Shown: positions 50,056 through 58,609 of the stretch, one piece after another
Layout: every line of letters starts with the position of its first letter
How positions within the stretch are numbered: the first letter of the stretch is position 1
NCBI RefSeq assembly: GCF_001552075.1
Contig: NZ_BCQM01000014.1
Coordinates: 1-58,692, forward strand
From: Arthrobacter luteolus NBRC 107841
Lineage (GTDB): Bacteria > Actinomycetota > Actinomycetes > Actinomycetales > Micrococcaceae
Direction: 5' to 3'
DNA: 58,692 bases
Program-made: the position numbers and the translations under genes
Notes under the pieces: model-generated
Seen by the model: only the letters and a program-made list of their open reading frames with translations
Database searches by the model: none
Told to the model about the DNA's origin: nothing

Positions 50056-50075
50056 GAGTTCGGCGTGCCTAAGAG
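50056..50075. promoter_or_regulatory. Candidate manganese-regulator box in front of mntH
   Basis: GAGTTCGGCGTGCCTAAGAG matches 14 of 20 positions of the perfect palindrome at 38402-38421, keeping the AGTTCGGC-TGCC core. It lies 20 bp upstream of the mntH ATG, where a bound repressor would block initiation. Confidence 0.55.
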
Positions 50076-50164
50076 TTTCACGCAGGAGTGCGCAACATCT
50101 TAGTGTTTGGTCGCTGCCGTCACTTTTCAGCCGCGGAACCGCGGTCGACGAAACTGTGGCAGGG

Positions 50165-50413
50165 CTATCCAGCGGCCTCCGGGCTGCCGTCCTTGACCGC
50201 CGGTTCGCAGCGGGTGCGGCGCTGCAGCACGGCCAGCCAGGCCAAGGCACCGCCCACCGGCAGCAGAAGAATCACAGCGCACCAGAGCGCCCGCACTCCG
50301 CCGGCTGCCCAGTCCGTGCGGTAGAGGCTGAACAGCGCCCCGGCCGTCAACGTGAGGACGAGGAGCAGCAGCAGGGCGGCTGCTGGAATCCACATCAGGA
50401 ACTCAACGGGCAT
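50165..50413 (-). CDS. Small membrane protein with PLDc_N-like domain
   Basis: Protein of 82 residues from the ATG at 50413. Two helices (WIPAAALLLLLVLTLTAGALFSLY and ALWCAVILLLPVGGALAWLAVLQR), the second with the LLLPVGGALAWLA pattern of the phospholipase-D/cardiolipin-synthase N-terminal domain, here without the enzyme. Longer frames to 50632 lack plausible signals. Function unknown. Confidence 0.65.
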   Translation of the reverse strand: MPVEFLMWIPAAALLLLLVLTLTAGALFSLYRTDWAAGGVRALWCAVILLLPVGGALAWLAVLQRRTRCEPAVKDGSPEAAG

Positions 50414-50616
50414 GATTGAACCGGGCGCTTTCGACGGAAGGCTGGTGAGAGGGACTCTGGAGAGAACCGGAAGATCCAAACCGCTGTTCGGCCGGCACGG
50501 TTCCCAGCGTAGGTTTCCCATGCCGCGCTGCACATCATCCTTGAAGATGAGTTCGGTGCCGCCGGGGATCATCCCTGCACATGAGAGGCCAGTCCGGGCC
50601 CGGCTAGAGTTGAAGA

Positions 50617-51123
50617 ATGCCCGCTCCTGCACCCTCTGCGTTTTCGCGCAGCTTCACCCTTGTGATGGCTGCCATCAGCATCCCCATGGCCATCGTTATG
50701 CCGCTGTGGATTACTGCCGGGCGCATCCTGTTCGGTGTGGAGGGTTCGCTCGTTCCGATCTTCGCCCTGACCGCCGGACCGGTCCTCGCCGTCCTGATGC
50801 TCACCGCGGCCGTGAAAATCACCGTCAACGCCAAGGCCCGGCGCCCTTTCGGGGCCCCGCTCAAAACCTCGCTCCTGCTGCTGGGCAACTACCTCCTGGC
50901 GGCTGCCTTCGGCTTCTTCGTTCCGGATTTCGGCACACCCGGCAGCGGGTCGATACTGTCCGGGTTGGCCGGCGAGGAGGTCCTGGGGTACTCGGCGGCG
51001 CTGGCCAATCCGTTCGGCATCGCCACCCTGTTTATCTCGGTGGTGGTCCTGGTGCGGGCCTTCCGCGATACTTCGGCTACCCGGCAGGATCAGGCTTCCG
51101 CCCCGGTGCTGCCGGTTCCTTGA
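50617..51123 (+). CDS. Four-helix membrane protein of unknown function
   Basis: Protein of 168 residues with four helices: SFTLVMAAISIPMAIVMPLWITAG, LVPIFALTAGPVLAVLMLTAAV, LLLLGNYLLAAAFGFFVPDF, and ANPFGIATLFISVVVLVRAF. No family recognised. Its last 47 bp overlap the end of the convergent DUF1622-type gene. Confidence 0.6.
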   Translation: MPAPAPSAFSRSFTLVMAAISIPMAIVMPLWITAGRILFGVEGSLVPIFALTAGPVLAVLMLTAAVKITVNAKARRPFGAPLKTSLLLLGNYLLAAAFGFFVPDFGTPGSGSILSGLAGEEVLGYSAALANPFGIATLFISVVVLVRAFRDTSATRQDQASAPVLPVP

Positions 51124-51487
51124 GCGGAGCGGCTTCCTTGAGTGGAGCGGCCGGCCCGCTCTGCCAGGGCAGTTTCCCGGTGACCTCCAGCTGCAGCGAA
51201 TAGCTCAGGAACGTGCGGATCAGCACAATCACCGCCAGCACCCCCAGGGACTCGAAGGTGGGGGTAACAGCCACCGTGCGGATGATGTCCGCGGCTACCA
51301 GCAGCTCCAATCCCAGCAGGATCGCCCGCCCCAGCTGCTGCCGGTAGACCTCATACACGCTGGACCGGCGCTGGAGCAGGCCCGTGCCGGCGATGATGGT
51401 TGCCACCACCGCGCCGGCAACGATCGCCGCGACACCCGCCAGGTCCACCAGCGCCCCGGCTGATTCGATGAGTTTGTGGAAATCCAT
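51077..51487 (-). CDS. DUF1622-type membrane protein
   Basis: Protein of 136 residues from the ATG at 51487. Three helices: ALVDLAGVAAIVAGAVVATIIAG, LGRAILLGLELLVAADIIRTVAV, and SLGVLAVIVLIRTFLSYSLQLEV. This order and the YEVYRQQLGRAILLGLELLVAADII block fit DUF1622. A Lys/Pro/Ala-rich tail overlaps the opposite gene. Function unknown. Confidence 0.72.
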   Translation of the reverse strand: MDFHKLIESAGALVDLAGVAAIVAGAVVATIIAGTGLLQRRSSVYEVYRQQLGRAILLGLELLVAADIIRTVAVTPTFESLGVLAVIVLIRTFLSYSLQLEVTGKLPWQSGPAAPLKEAAPLKEPAAPGRKPDPAG

Positions 51488-51585
51488 ACCCAGGCACCCG
51501 CCCCTTCCGCCCCTGGAATGCCGGTGCACCCCGCAGCGAGCCCGCTGAGTCCACTGAGCCCTGTGCCGGTCCGGCTGTCAATGGG

Positions 51586-51903
51586 CTAGCGCGCCGGAGC
51601 CGCCGGTTGGGGTGAAGTGTCGTAGTAGAAGGCAAAATCGTCGTACGGATCGCGCCAGGCAGAATCGTCCCGGGGAATACGCACGACGGCGGCAGCAGGG
51701 ACCCAGCGGTTGTGGGCCCGGGCGTCGTCGTCGATCCAATGCACAAGCACATGGGTGCGGGTCCAGGCAGCGGCCTTGCCGTCCACCGCCAAACCGTCCA
51801 TACGGCAGCGGATATAGGGTTCGCGCCGGTAGGTGGCGTGGGCAACGCGTGGACCGGAGACAGCTGCCTGGGGGTGCGGGGCGGGGTGCGTGGATGCTCT
51901 CAT
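51586..51903 (-). CDS. Small hypothetical protein
   Basis: About 105 residues from the ATG at 51903; an ATG at 51933 is also possible. A core of aromatic and basic residues, RREPYIRCRMDGLAVDGKAAAW with TRTHVLVHWIDDD and RAHNRWVPAAAVVRIPRDD, could be a small beta barrel. The end is Pro/Ala-rich. No family recognised. Confidence 0.5.
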   Translation of the reverse strand: MRASTHPAPHPQAAVSGPRVAHATYRREPYIRCRMDGLAVDGKAAAWTRTHVLVHWIDDDARAHNRWVPAAAVVRIPRDDSAWRDPYDDFAFYYDTSPQPAAPAR

Positions 51904-52006
51904 GCACTCCACTGTCGCTGCCGGCACTGACATTGCTTCCGGCCGGCGTCTGCCGGGAGAAGGGTGCGGGGGCGGCGGATCCCGCCTCAGAACATCGCAG
52001 CCGTAA

Positions 52007-52471
52007 CTAGGAGGCCAGATCCCGCCATTTTGCGGCCGCACGGGAGCCCAGGGCAGTCCCGCCGTCCTTGACCTTGCGCGGAATCATCCGGATCACCGGA
52101 GCCAGGTCCGAGCGGGGGAAACGCGCCGCCTCGGCAGATCTGGGCGGCTGGGCAGGCTGGTCCGGACGGATCCCCCGGACCGGCCGGTCTGCTGCGGCAG
52201 GTGCCGTGAGCGCCGGCTGGCGGTTCATGAGCAGGTAGGCCAGCGCCACCGGAGCGATCAGCAGGGAAATCAACGTGACGGTACCCAGCGCATACAGCGC
52301 GAGCATTGCATAGAACGGGCTGTCGAAGAGGGACGCAACGAACGCGGCGCTGCCGAACAGCAGCCACAGCCAGAACACCCCAACCAGAATCAGGGCCGTA
52401 CGGGCACGGCGGTAGAGCATTACGGAGCGGCGGCGTGGCGAAGGCACGCGCGCCTGAGACTCACTGCCCAA
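52007..52471 (-). CDS. Two-helix membrane protein of unknown function
   Basis: Protein of 154 residues. I chose the TTG at 52471 because GGGGGAG lies six bases upstream. Two helices (LILVGVFWLWLLFGSAAFVASLF and MLALYALGTVTLISLLIAPVALAYLLM) are followed by a Pro/Ala/Arg-rich cytosolic tail. No family recognised. Divergent from the MFS gene. Confidence 0.6.
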   Translation of the reverse strand: MGSESQARVPSPRRRSVMLYRRARTALILVGVFWLWLLFGSAAFVASLFDSPFYAMLALYALGTVTLISLLIAPVALAYLLMNRQPALTAPAAADRPVRGIRPDQPAQPPRSAEAARFPRSDLAPVIRMIPRKVKDGGTALGSRAAAKWRDLAS

Positions 52472-52597
52472 TTGGAACTCCCCCAGCTAAGCGGGCCCGG
52501 TGATGGTGGACCCTAAGGCTGATATTAGTCCTTTTTGGTCCGTAACACTGGCATACACAGGCCACAATGGTGTGTGTCGTTCCAGGAAGGGAAAATC

Positions 52598-53902
52598 TTG
52601 CGCTCCACCCCCGGCCCCGGCCTGCTTTTTGTCCTGGTATGTGCCATGGGCGCCGGCCCGGTCATGAACTACGGACTCTCAGCCACAAGCACCCTGATCA
52701 TGGCTGACCTGGGGATCAGCGAGGCCCAGTTTGGGTTGCTGGCCGCCACCTGCTTCTGCAGCGCGGCGCTGTCCTCCATGTCCCTGGGCCGGCTCAGCGA
52801 CCGCATCAGCGCCCGCTCCCAGCTGCTGATCATCTTCGGCGGCACCGCACTTGCCCTGATCTTTATGGCCGTCTCGGGAAACTACCTCTGGCTGCTGGCC
52901 GCCGTCCTGTTCTCCGGGCCGGCGCAGGCCATTTCAAACCCCACCACCAACCGGATCATCATCCACTCCGTGGAACCCGCCAAGCGCCCCGGCTGGATGG
53001 GCATTAAGCAGTCCGGTGTGCAGGCCAGCCAGCTTTTTTCCAGCCTGTTCTTTCCGGCTGCCGCACTGTTCGCCGGCTGGCGCGGTGCCGCCGTCGGAGC
53101 TGCCGCGGTCCTGGGCCTGCTCCTGCTCTACTCCTGGAACCGGCTGCCGAAGGAACCGCGCCGGCCGGCCCAGGACAAGGCCAGCCGGGAACCGGTGGAC
53201 CGCCGGTTCCCGGCGCCGGTCTGGCTGCTCGCCGCCTTCGCCCTGTTCTCCGGGGCGGGTATGCAGGCCACCAACGTCTACCTGCCGCTCTTCGCCCAGC
53301 GGGAGCTCGGCTTCTCGCTGCTGATGGGCGGCGCCACCGCGGCTGTGGCGGGCATCGTGGGGGTGGCCTCCCGGGTGCTGTGGGGCCGGCGGATGGCCGA
53401 AGGCGTCCGCGCCTCCACTCTGCTGCTGGTCCTGGCTGGCGGGGCAATCTGCGGAGCGGGCCTGCTCCTCGCAGCCGGAGAGACCGGCGCGCCGGTGCTG
53501 CTCTGGGCCGGGGTGCTGTTCCACGGGGCCTCTGTCCTGGGCGTTAACGTGGTGGTGATGGCCGGTGTCCTCCGCGAAGTGCCCAAGCAGCGCGTCGGTG
53601 CCGCCTCCGGTGCGGTCTCGCTGGGCATGTATGCAGGCTTTGCGCTGGGGCCCCTGGCCATGGGCCTGCTGCTGGAGTTCTCCGGCGGATTCCTGGACGG
53701 CTGGCTGTTCATCGGCGGCGCCTACCTGCTGTGCGTCGCCACCGGGCTGGGGTACCGCCGGATGGACGCGCCCCGCGCGGGCGGAGCACCGGCTCACAGT
53801 TCCCGCACAGGAATGAACAAGGATGCCGAAAGCCGGGCGGGGGATGATCGAAACGGCGCCACGGGCGCAGCTGCGCCCGGCCCGCCGCAGCCGGGTGGCT
53901 AA
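52598..53902 (+). CDS. MFS transporter
   Basis: Major facilitator of 434 residues with 12 helices. TTG start at 52598, with AGGAAGGG six bases upstream. Helix 2-3 loop LGRLSDRISARSQ matches the MFS signature (GxLxDRxGRR-like). The first half includes GAGPVMNYGLSATSTLIMADLGISEAQFGLLAATCF, the second RFPAPVWLLAAFALFSGAGMQATNVYLPLFAQRELG. The tail is Gly/Asp-rich and ends 47 bp before the response-regulator start. Substrate unknown; the cyanate/nitrate-like branch is possible. Confidence 0.83.
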   Translation: MRSTPGPGLLFVLVCAMGAGPVMNYGLSATSTLIMADLGISEAQFGLLAATCFCSAALSSMSLGRLSDRISARSQLLIIFGGTALALIFMAVSGNYLWLLAAVLFSGPAQAISNPTTNRIIIHSVEPAKRPGWMGIKQSGVQASQLFSSLFFPAAALFAGWRGAAVGAAAVLGLLLLYSWNRLPKEPRRPAQDKASREPVDRRFPAPVWLLAAFALFSGAGMQATNVYLPLFAQRELGFSLLMGGATAAVAGIVGVASRVLWGRRMAEGVRASTLLLVLAGGAICGAGLLLAAGETGAPVLLWAGVLFHGASVLGVNVVVMAGVLREVPKQRVGAASGAVSLGMYAGFALGPLAMGLLLEFSGGFLDGWLFIGGAYLLCVATGLGYRRMDAPRAGGAPAHSSRTGMNKDAESRAGDDRNGATGAAAPGPPQPGG

Positions 53903-53948
53903 GCTGTCCCCCAAAGCAGGTTTCCGCGGACCCGATGGAAAGGCTTAC

Positions 53949-54692
53949 ATGACCGAGGCCCCGAACAACTTCGCAGCCAATCTGCCTAAGCTCATGCACC
54001 CGGATGGCACTCCCATCCGGGCCCTGGTGGTCGACGACGAACCCAACCTCGCCGACCTGATCAGCATGGGCCTGCGGATGACCGGCTGGGAGGTCGCCAC
54101 CGTCGGAGACGGCCGTTCCGCCGTCGCGAAGGCGCGCGAGTTCCGTCCGGACGTCCTGGTCCTGGACGTGATGCTTCCCGAGTTCGACGGCGTTGAGGCG
54201 CTCGGCAAGATCCGCAGCTTCGACCCGGACGTTCCTGCCCTCTTCCTGACGGCCAAGGACGCCGTGGAGGACAGGATCACGGGCCTGGCCGCAGGCGGCG
54301 ACGATTATGTGACCAAACCGTTCAGCCTGCAGGAGGTGCTGCTGCGCCTGCACCGGCTGGTCCAGCGTTCCGGAGCTGCTTCGGCGGACACCTCCGAACT
54401 GGTGGTGGGGGACCTGGTGCTCAACCTGGATACCCGGGAAGTCACCCGCGGCGGGGACGAGATCCAGCTGACGGCCACCCAGTTTGAACTGCTCCGCTTC
54501 CTGATGGAGAACCCGCGCCGCGTGGTCAGCAAGACGCAGATCCTGGACCGGGTCTGGGATTACGACTTCGGCGGGCAGGCGAACATCGTGGAACTGTACA
54601 TCTCCTACCTCCGCAAGAAGATCGACGTCGACCGTCCGCCGATGATCCATACCGTCCGCGGGGCCGGATACGTGCTAAAACCGGCCACATGA
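53949..54692 (+). CDS. OmpR/PhoB-family response regulator
   Basis: Two-component output protein of 247 residues from the ATG at 53949; GGAAAGG precedes it. Receiver domain (about 25-140): acidic pocket VVDDEP at 28-32, phosphoacceptor Asp73 in LVLDVMLP, later FLTAKD with the conserved Lys. C-terminal winged helix (about 160-245): LTATQFELLRFLMENPRRVVSK and VELYISYLRKKID. It overlaps the kinase gene by ATGA, so the pair is a coupled sensor/regulator. Target genes cannot be seen here. Confidence 0.93.
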   Translation: MTEAPNNFAANLPKLMHPDGTPIRALVVDDEPNLADLISMGLRMTGWEVATVGDGRSAVAKAREFRPDVLVLDVMLPEFDGVEALGKIRSFDPDVPALFLTAKDAVEDRITGLAAGGDDYVTKPFSLQEVLLRLHRLVQRSGAASADTSELVVGDLVLNLDTREVTRGGDEIQLTATQFELLRFLMENPRRVVSKTQILDRVWDYDFGGQANIVELYISYLRKKIDVDRPPMIHTVRGAGYVLKPAT

Positions 54693-56287
54693 GCGGTGTG
54701 GGCAGTTCCGGGAGGCAGGGACCGGCAGATGGGCAGGGACCGGCAGCACCGCGGGCCGCCGCCGGAGCGCACAGCGCACCCGGGTCCCAGCCGGGGCAGC
54801 CGCGCTGGGCGCGGTGGCTGGAAGGCTGGCGGCTGCGCAGCAAGCTCCTCGCCGCGACGCTGGCCCTGCTGCTTCTCACCTGCCTGACCATCGGCTTCTT
54901 CAGCCACGCGGTGATGAACGTCTACCTGACCCGGCAGCTGGACCAGACGCTGATCGGGGCCTCTGACCGGGCCGCCGGTTTCCAGTTCCCGCACGGCAGG
55001 TTCCCGGACCCGGACCGGGATCCACTGGATGCCCCGGGCCAGGGGCGGATTGGGATGCTGGGCGCCCGGGTCACGGACGGTGCCGTGGTTGGCGCCGCGG
55101 TTGTGCAGCCGGACGGCTCCCGGGCACCCCTGCCGGAATCCGACCTGGAGATCATCGCGGCTGTGCCCCCGGTCCGCGAGCCGGTCACCCGGACGCTTTC
55201 GGTGGGCGAGTACCGGCTCGTGGCGCAGCCCCAGCCGGGAACGGTTGGAACCGTGGTTGTCTCCGGACTTCCGGTCGCGGAAAAGAACAACACGCTCTTC
55301 TCGCTGGGCCTGACCATTGCCGGGGTTTCGGCGGTGGGCCTGGCCGTCACCGGTGTGCTCAGTTATCTGATTATCCGGCGCGCGCTGCGTCCCCTGGAGA
55401 AGGTGTCCGCCCTCGCCACCCAGGTGGCCACCATGCCGCTGGAATCGGGCGACGTCGACCTGCCGGAGCGGGTGCCGGAAGAACTGACGCATCCGGCCAC
55501 CGAGGTTGGCAGTGTGGGGCTGGCCGTTAACCGGATGCTGGACAACGTCTCCCACGCGCTGGCGGTGCGCCAGCGCAGTGAAACGCAGGTCCGGCAGTTC
55601 GTCGCGGACGCCAGCCATGAGCTGCGGACGCCGCTGACCTCCATCCGCGGTTACACCGAAATGGTCCGCCTGACGGAGGACCTCAGCGCCAACGGCCAGC
55701 AGTCGCTGGGGCGGGTGGAAGCGGAATCCCGCCGTATGACGGGGCTGGTGGAGGACCTGCTGCTGCTCGCCCGCCTGGATGAAGGCCGCGGGGAGGTCCG
55801 TGAGGAAGTGGACCTGACCCAGCTGGTGATTGAATCGGTCAGCGATGCCCGGGTGGCGGCGCAGGACCACAACTGGACCATTTCCCTGCCGGAAGAGCCC
55901 GTGATTGTGCACGGGGACCCCGGCCAGCTGCGGCAGGTCCTGATCAACCTGCTGACCAACGGCAGCCGGCACACTGACCCCGGGACCACGATCAGCACCA
56001 GGCTGGCCCCGGACGCTGGGGGAGGGGCAGTGATCACAGTGGCGGACAACGGCCCCGGCATTCCGGAAGCCTTCCAGGAGCACATTTTTTCCCGCTTCAC
56101 CCGTGCGGATGCAGCCCGCAGCGGGCGGGCAGCATCCTCCGGGCTGGGCCTGGCGATCGTGGCTGCGATCGTCAGCGCACACCATGGGAGCATCAGCCTG
56201 GACAGCGAACCGGGCCGCACAGTCTTCACCGTCCGGCTCCCTGCTGGCACGGTTCCGGACCGCGCTGCGTCCAGCCCGCGGCAGTAG
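54689..56287 (+). CDS. Sensor histidine kinase
   Basis: Membrane kinase of 532 residues. A Pro/Gly-rich cytosolic tail, helix 1 (LLAATLALLLLTCLTIGFFS), an extracytoplasmic domain of about 120 residues, helix 2 (LGLTIAGVSAVGLAVTGVLSYLIIRRAL), then HAMP. The phospho-accepting His310 is in DASHELRTPLTSIRGY. The ATPase domain has NLLTNGSRHT (N box), ITVADNGPGIPEAFQ (G1) and GLGLAIVAAIVSAHHG (G2). Partner of the upstream response regulator by 4-bp overlap. Confidence 0.93.
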   Translation: MSGVGSSGRQGPADGQGPAAPRAAAGAHSAPGSQPGQPRWARWLEGWRLRSKLLAATLALLLLTCLTIGFFSHAVMNVYLTRQLDQTLIGASDRAAGFQFPHGRFPDPDRDPLDAPGQGRIGMLGARVTDGAVVGAAVVQPDGSRAPLPESDLEIIAAVPPVREPVTRTLSVGEYRLVAQPQPGTVGTVVVSGLPVAEKNNTLFSLGLTIAGVSAVGLAVTGVLSYLIIRRALRPLEKVSALATQVATMPLESGDVDLPERVPEELTHPATEVGSVGLAVNRMLDNVSHALAVRQRSETQVRQFVADASHELRTPLTSIRGYTEMVRLTEDLSANGQQSLGRVEAESRRMTGLVEDLLLLARLDEGRGEVREEVDLTQLVIESVSDARVAAQDHNWTISLPEEPVIVHGDPGQLRQVLINLLTNGSRHTDPGTTISTRLAPDAGGGAVITVADNGPGIPEAFQEHIFSRFTRADAARSGRAASSGLGLAIVAAIVSAHHGSISLDSEPGRTVFTVRLPAGTVPDRAASSPRQ

Positions 56288-56293
56288 CCGGCG

Positions 56294-57769
56294 CTATCCG
56301 GCGGTGTCCGGAGCCGGGGCGGCCGGTCCCGGTGTCCGGTGCCGGGGGCTGTCCGGATTCAGCAGGGAGTGCCGGCGTCCGTAGAACCAGTACAGGGCCA
56401 TGCCGACCAGCAGCCAGACGCCGAACCGGACCCAGGTCTCCCAGTGCAGCTGCAGCATCAGGAACCCGGAGGCCAGGACGCCGAACGCCGGGACCCACGG
56501 CATCAGCGGAAGCCTGAATTCCCGCGGCGCGTCCGGCTGGGTGCGCCGCAGGACAATAACGGCCACGCACACCACCACGAATGCTGCGAGGATGCCAATG
56601 TTCGTCAGGTCCGCGACCGCCCGGATGGGGAAGAACCCGGCCAGCAGGGCCGAAGCGCCGCCGGCGATCCAGGTCACCCGCTGCGGCGTGCCGCGCGAGT
56701 CGGTGCCGGCGAACCAGCGGGGGAGCAGCCCGTCGCGGCTCATCGAGAACCAGACCCGGGTGACCCCGAGCAGGAAGGTCAGCATCACGGTCAGGATCGA
56801 TATCACGGCGAACGCGGAAATCACGGTGGCGATAATCGGCAGGCCCACGCTCTGGAACGCTGAGGCGAATCCCGCCGTCGGGCTGATCTCCGAGTAGTTC
56901 TGCATGCCCGTGAGCACCAGGGTAGCCAGCACATAGAGCAGCATTGCCACACCGAGGGAGAGCAGGATGGCCTTGGGCATGTGCTTCTTGCCGTCCGTTG
57001 CTTCCTCCGCGGCGGTGCTCATGGCGTCGTAGCCAAAAACGGCGAAGAACACGGTGGCGGCGCCGGTGAAGACCACACCGAAGCCGTTGGGCAGGAACGG
57101 GGTGTAGTTGTCCGTGTTCACGAAGAACACGCCGAGCCCGATGATGAACAGGATCAGCAGCACCTTCAGGGCCACCGCCACCAGTTCGAACCGGCCGAAA
57201 GTCCGGGTGCCGCGGCTGAGGATGAAGGTGATAAAGAGGCAGACGACGACGGCGGGCAGGTTCACCAGGCCGCCTTCGATAACGTCTCCGGTGCCCTGCA
57301 TCCAGACCGGTACGTCAACACCGATTCCGGCCATGAACTCGGTGAAGTACCCGGAAATGCCGATGGCGACGACGGCGACAATCGCCGTGTACTCCAGCAG
57401 CAGGTCCCAGCCGATGAACCAGCCGATGATCTCCCCGAGCGCGACATACCCGTAGGTGTAGGCCGAACCGGCACGCGGCACCATCCCGGCGAATTCCGCG
57501 TAGGACAGGGCGGCCGCGGCACTTGCGAGCCCGGCGATGAGGAAGGAGATAACAACGGCCGGGCCCACTCCTTCCGAATCCGGGCCGCCGTTGGCCACGA
57601 GTCCGGCGAGCGTGAAGATGCCGATGCCGATAATGCCGCCGACGCCGATGGCAGTCAGCTGCCACAGGCCAAGGCTCTTGAAGAGCTTGGTTCCTTCGCC
57701 GGCTTCAGCCTCGGTTTCTTCGATCGGCTTACGCCGGAAGACTGAGCGATCCTTATCTGCCACGGACAT
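56294..57769 (-). CDS. APC-family amino acid permease
   Basis: Membrane transporter of 491 residues with 12 helices. Helix 1 has GVGGIIGIGIFTLAG, the family's unwound Gly-rich motif; SYAEFAGMVPRAGSAYTYGYVALGE follows; later ATVFFAVFGYDAMSTAAEEATDGKKHMPKAILLSLG, typical of CAT/YfnA-type cationic amino acid permeases. The ATG has AAGGAG upstream. It lies 117 bp downstream of the guanidinium exporter genes on the same strand but has its own start signals; a link to guanidino compounds is only suggested by position. Confidence 0.9.
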   Translation of the reverse strand: MSVADKDRSVFRRKPIEETEAEAGEGTKLFKSLGLWQLTAIGVGGIIGIGIFTLAGLVANGGPDSEGVGPAVVISFLIAGLASAAAALSYAEFAGMVPRAGSAYTYGYVALGEIIGWFIGWDLLLEYTAIVAVVAIGISGYFTEFMAGIGVDVPVWMQGTGDVIEGGLVNLPAVVVCLFITFILSRGTRTFGRFELVAVALKVLLILFIIGLGVFFVNTDNYTPFLPNGFGVVFTGAATVFFAVFGYDAMSTAAEEATDGKKHMPKAILLSLGVAMLLYVLATLVLTGMQNYSEISPTAGFASAFQSVGLPIIATVISAFAVISILTVMLTFLLGVTRVWFSMSRDGLLPRWFAGTDSRGTPQRVTWIAGGASALLAGFFPIRAVADLTNIGILAAFVVVCVAVIVLRRTQPDAPREFRLPLMPWVPAFGVLASGFLMLQLHWETWVRFGVWLLVGMALYWFYGRRHSLLNPDSPRHRTPGPAAPAPDTAG

Positions 57770-57885
57770 ATCGGCTCCTTGACCGGATGGGGGTGCGTCT
57801 GTGCAGTATCAACCGTGACGTGGGGCTTTGTAACCCCGGCAGCCCGTTTAGCGGCGCAGGAGGCGGGAATCCGGGCTGCTGCCCG

Positions 57886-58236
57886 CTAGCGGATTTCCTG
57901 TTTCTCCGGAGCAGGCGCAGCCTTGTCCACGAACTTCAGCCCGATCACGCAGCCGATGATCCCGGCCAGGAACAGGACCTTGAGTACCCCTGGTTCCTCG
58001 CTGCCTGTGGCCATGGCCCAGGCCACGGTGAGGACGGCGCCGAGCCCGGTCCAGACGGCGTAGGCGGTGCTGATGGGGATGAACTTCATGGCGTAGCCAA
58101 GCCCGGCCATGGACAGTGCGGCAGCGGCGGCGAAGATGACCGAGGGGAGCAGGACGGTGAACCCGTTTGAGGCCTCCAGCGCGGTGGCCCAGACAGCTTC
58201 GAGGACGGCGCTGAGAATAAGGATGATCCAGGCCAT
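57886..58236 (-). CDS. SMR-family efflux protein, probable guanidinium exporter subunit
   Basis: Small multidrug-resistance protein of 116 residues with four helices. The conserved helix 1 Glu is in LEAVWATALEASNGF, matching the Gdx (SugE) branch; helix 2-3 has MAGLGYAMKFIPISTAYAVWTGLGAVL. Three bases separate its start from the upstream partner's stop. Paired SMR genes often form heterodimers. With the guanidine-III riboswitch at 58569-58609 the substrate is inferred to be guanidinium. Confidence 0.9.
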   Translation of the reverse strand: MAWIILILSAVLEAVWATALEASNGFTVLLPSVIFAAAAALSMAGLGYAMKFIPISTAYAVWTGLGAVLTVAWAMATGSEEPGVLKVLFLAGIIGCVIGLKFVDKAAPAPEKQEIR

Positions 58237-58239
58237 GGG

Positions 58240-58554
58240 TTATGCCACCACCTTCAGGCCGACAACGCAGCCGATGATCCCCATCAGCAGCACCACCTTC
58301 GCGACGGTGGCCTTTTCGCCGCCGAAAGCCATGGCGTAGGCCGCGGTGAGGACGGCGCCGATACCCACCCAGACGGCGTAGGCAGTGCCAACCGGAATGC
58401 TCAGCATCGCCCAGGCGAGTCCGGCCATGCTGGCGGTCAGCGCCAGCACGAACACGATGCTGGGAAGGGGTTTGCGGAAGTTGTTCGACTTCCCGAGTGC
58501 TGTTGCCCAGACGGCTTCAAGCATCCCGGAAGCGATGAGAATGGCCCATGCCAT
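58240..58554 (-). CDS. SMR-family efflux protein, probable guanidinium exporter subunit (first gene)
   Basis: SMR protein of 104 residues with four helices. Gdx-type residues: LEAVWATALGKSNNF in helix 1 with the essential Glu, and WAMLSIPVGTAYAVWVGIGAVLTA in helix 2-3. It is slightly shorter than its partner, as is usual in paired systems such as YkkCD. Directly downstream of the guanidine-III riboswitch, whose 3' strand abuts the AAAGGA ribosome site, so guanidine should turn on translation. Confidence 0.92.
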   Translation of the reverse strand: MAWAILIASGMLEAVWATALGKSNNFRKPLPSIVFVLALTASMAGLAWAMLSIPVGTAYAVWVGIGAVLTAAYAMAFGGEKATVAKVVLLMGIIGCVVGLKVVA

Positions 58555-58560
58555 CTGCTA

Positions 58561-58609
58561 GATCCTTTGGCCAGTCTTGTCGCGTGCCGGGTACTGAACC
58601 GTCGTCCGG
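58561..58609 (-). ncRNA. Guanidine-III riboswitch (ykkC-III), with adjacent ribosome site
   Basis: On the minus strand, bases 58609 to 58569 read CCGGACGA, then CGGTTCAGTACCCGGC, then ACGCGACAAGACTGGCC. These match the known guanidine-III layout (CCGGACGA, GTACCCGG, GACAAGAC) seen in Thermobifida fusca: a short hairpin with a pseudoknot formed by the CCGG segment. The ribosome site AAAGGA (58567-58562) begins immediately after the last pairing bases, pointing to translational control of the SMR pair. The 83 bases beyond it to the window end hold no gene. Confidence 0.93.
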
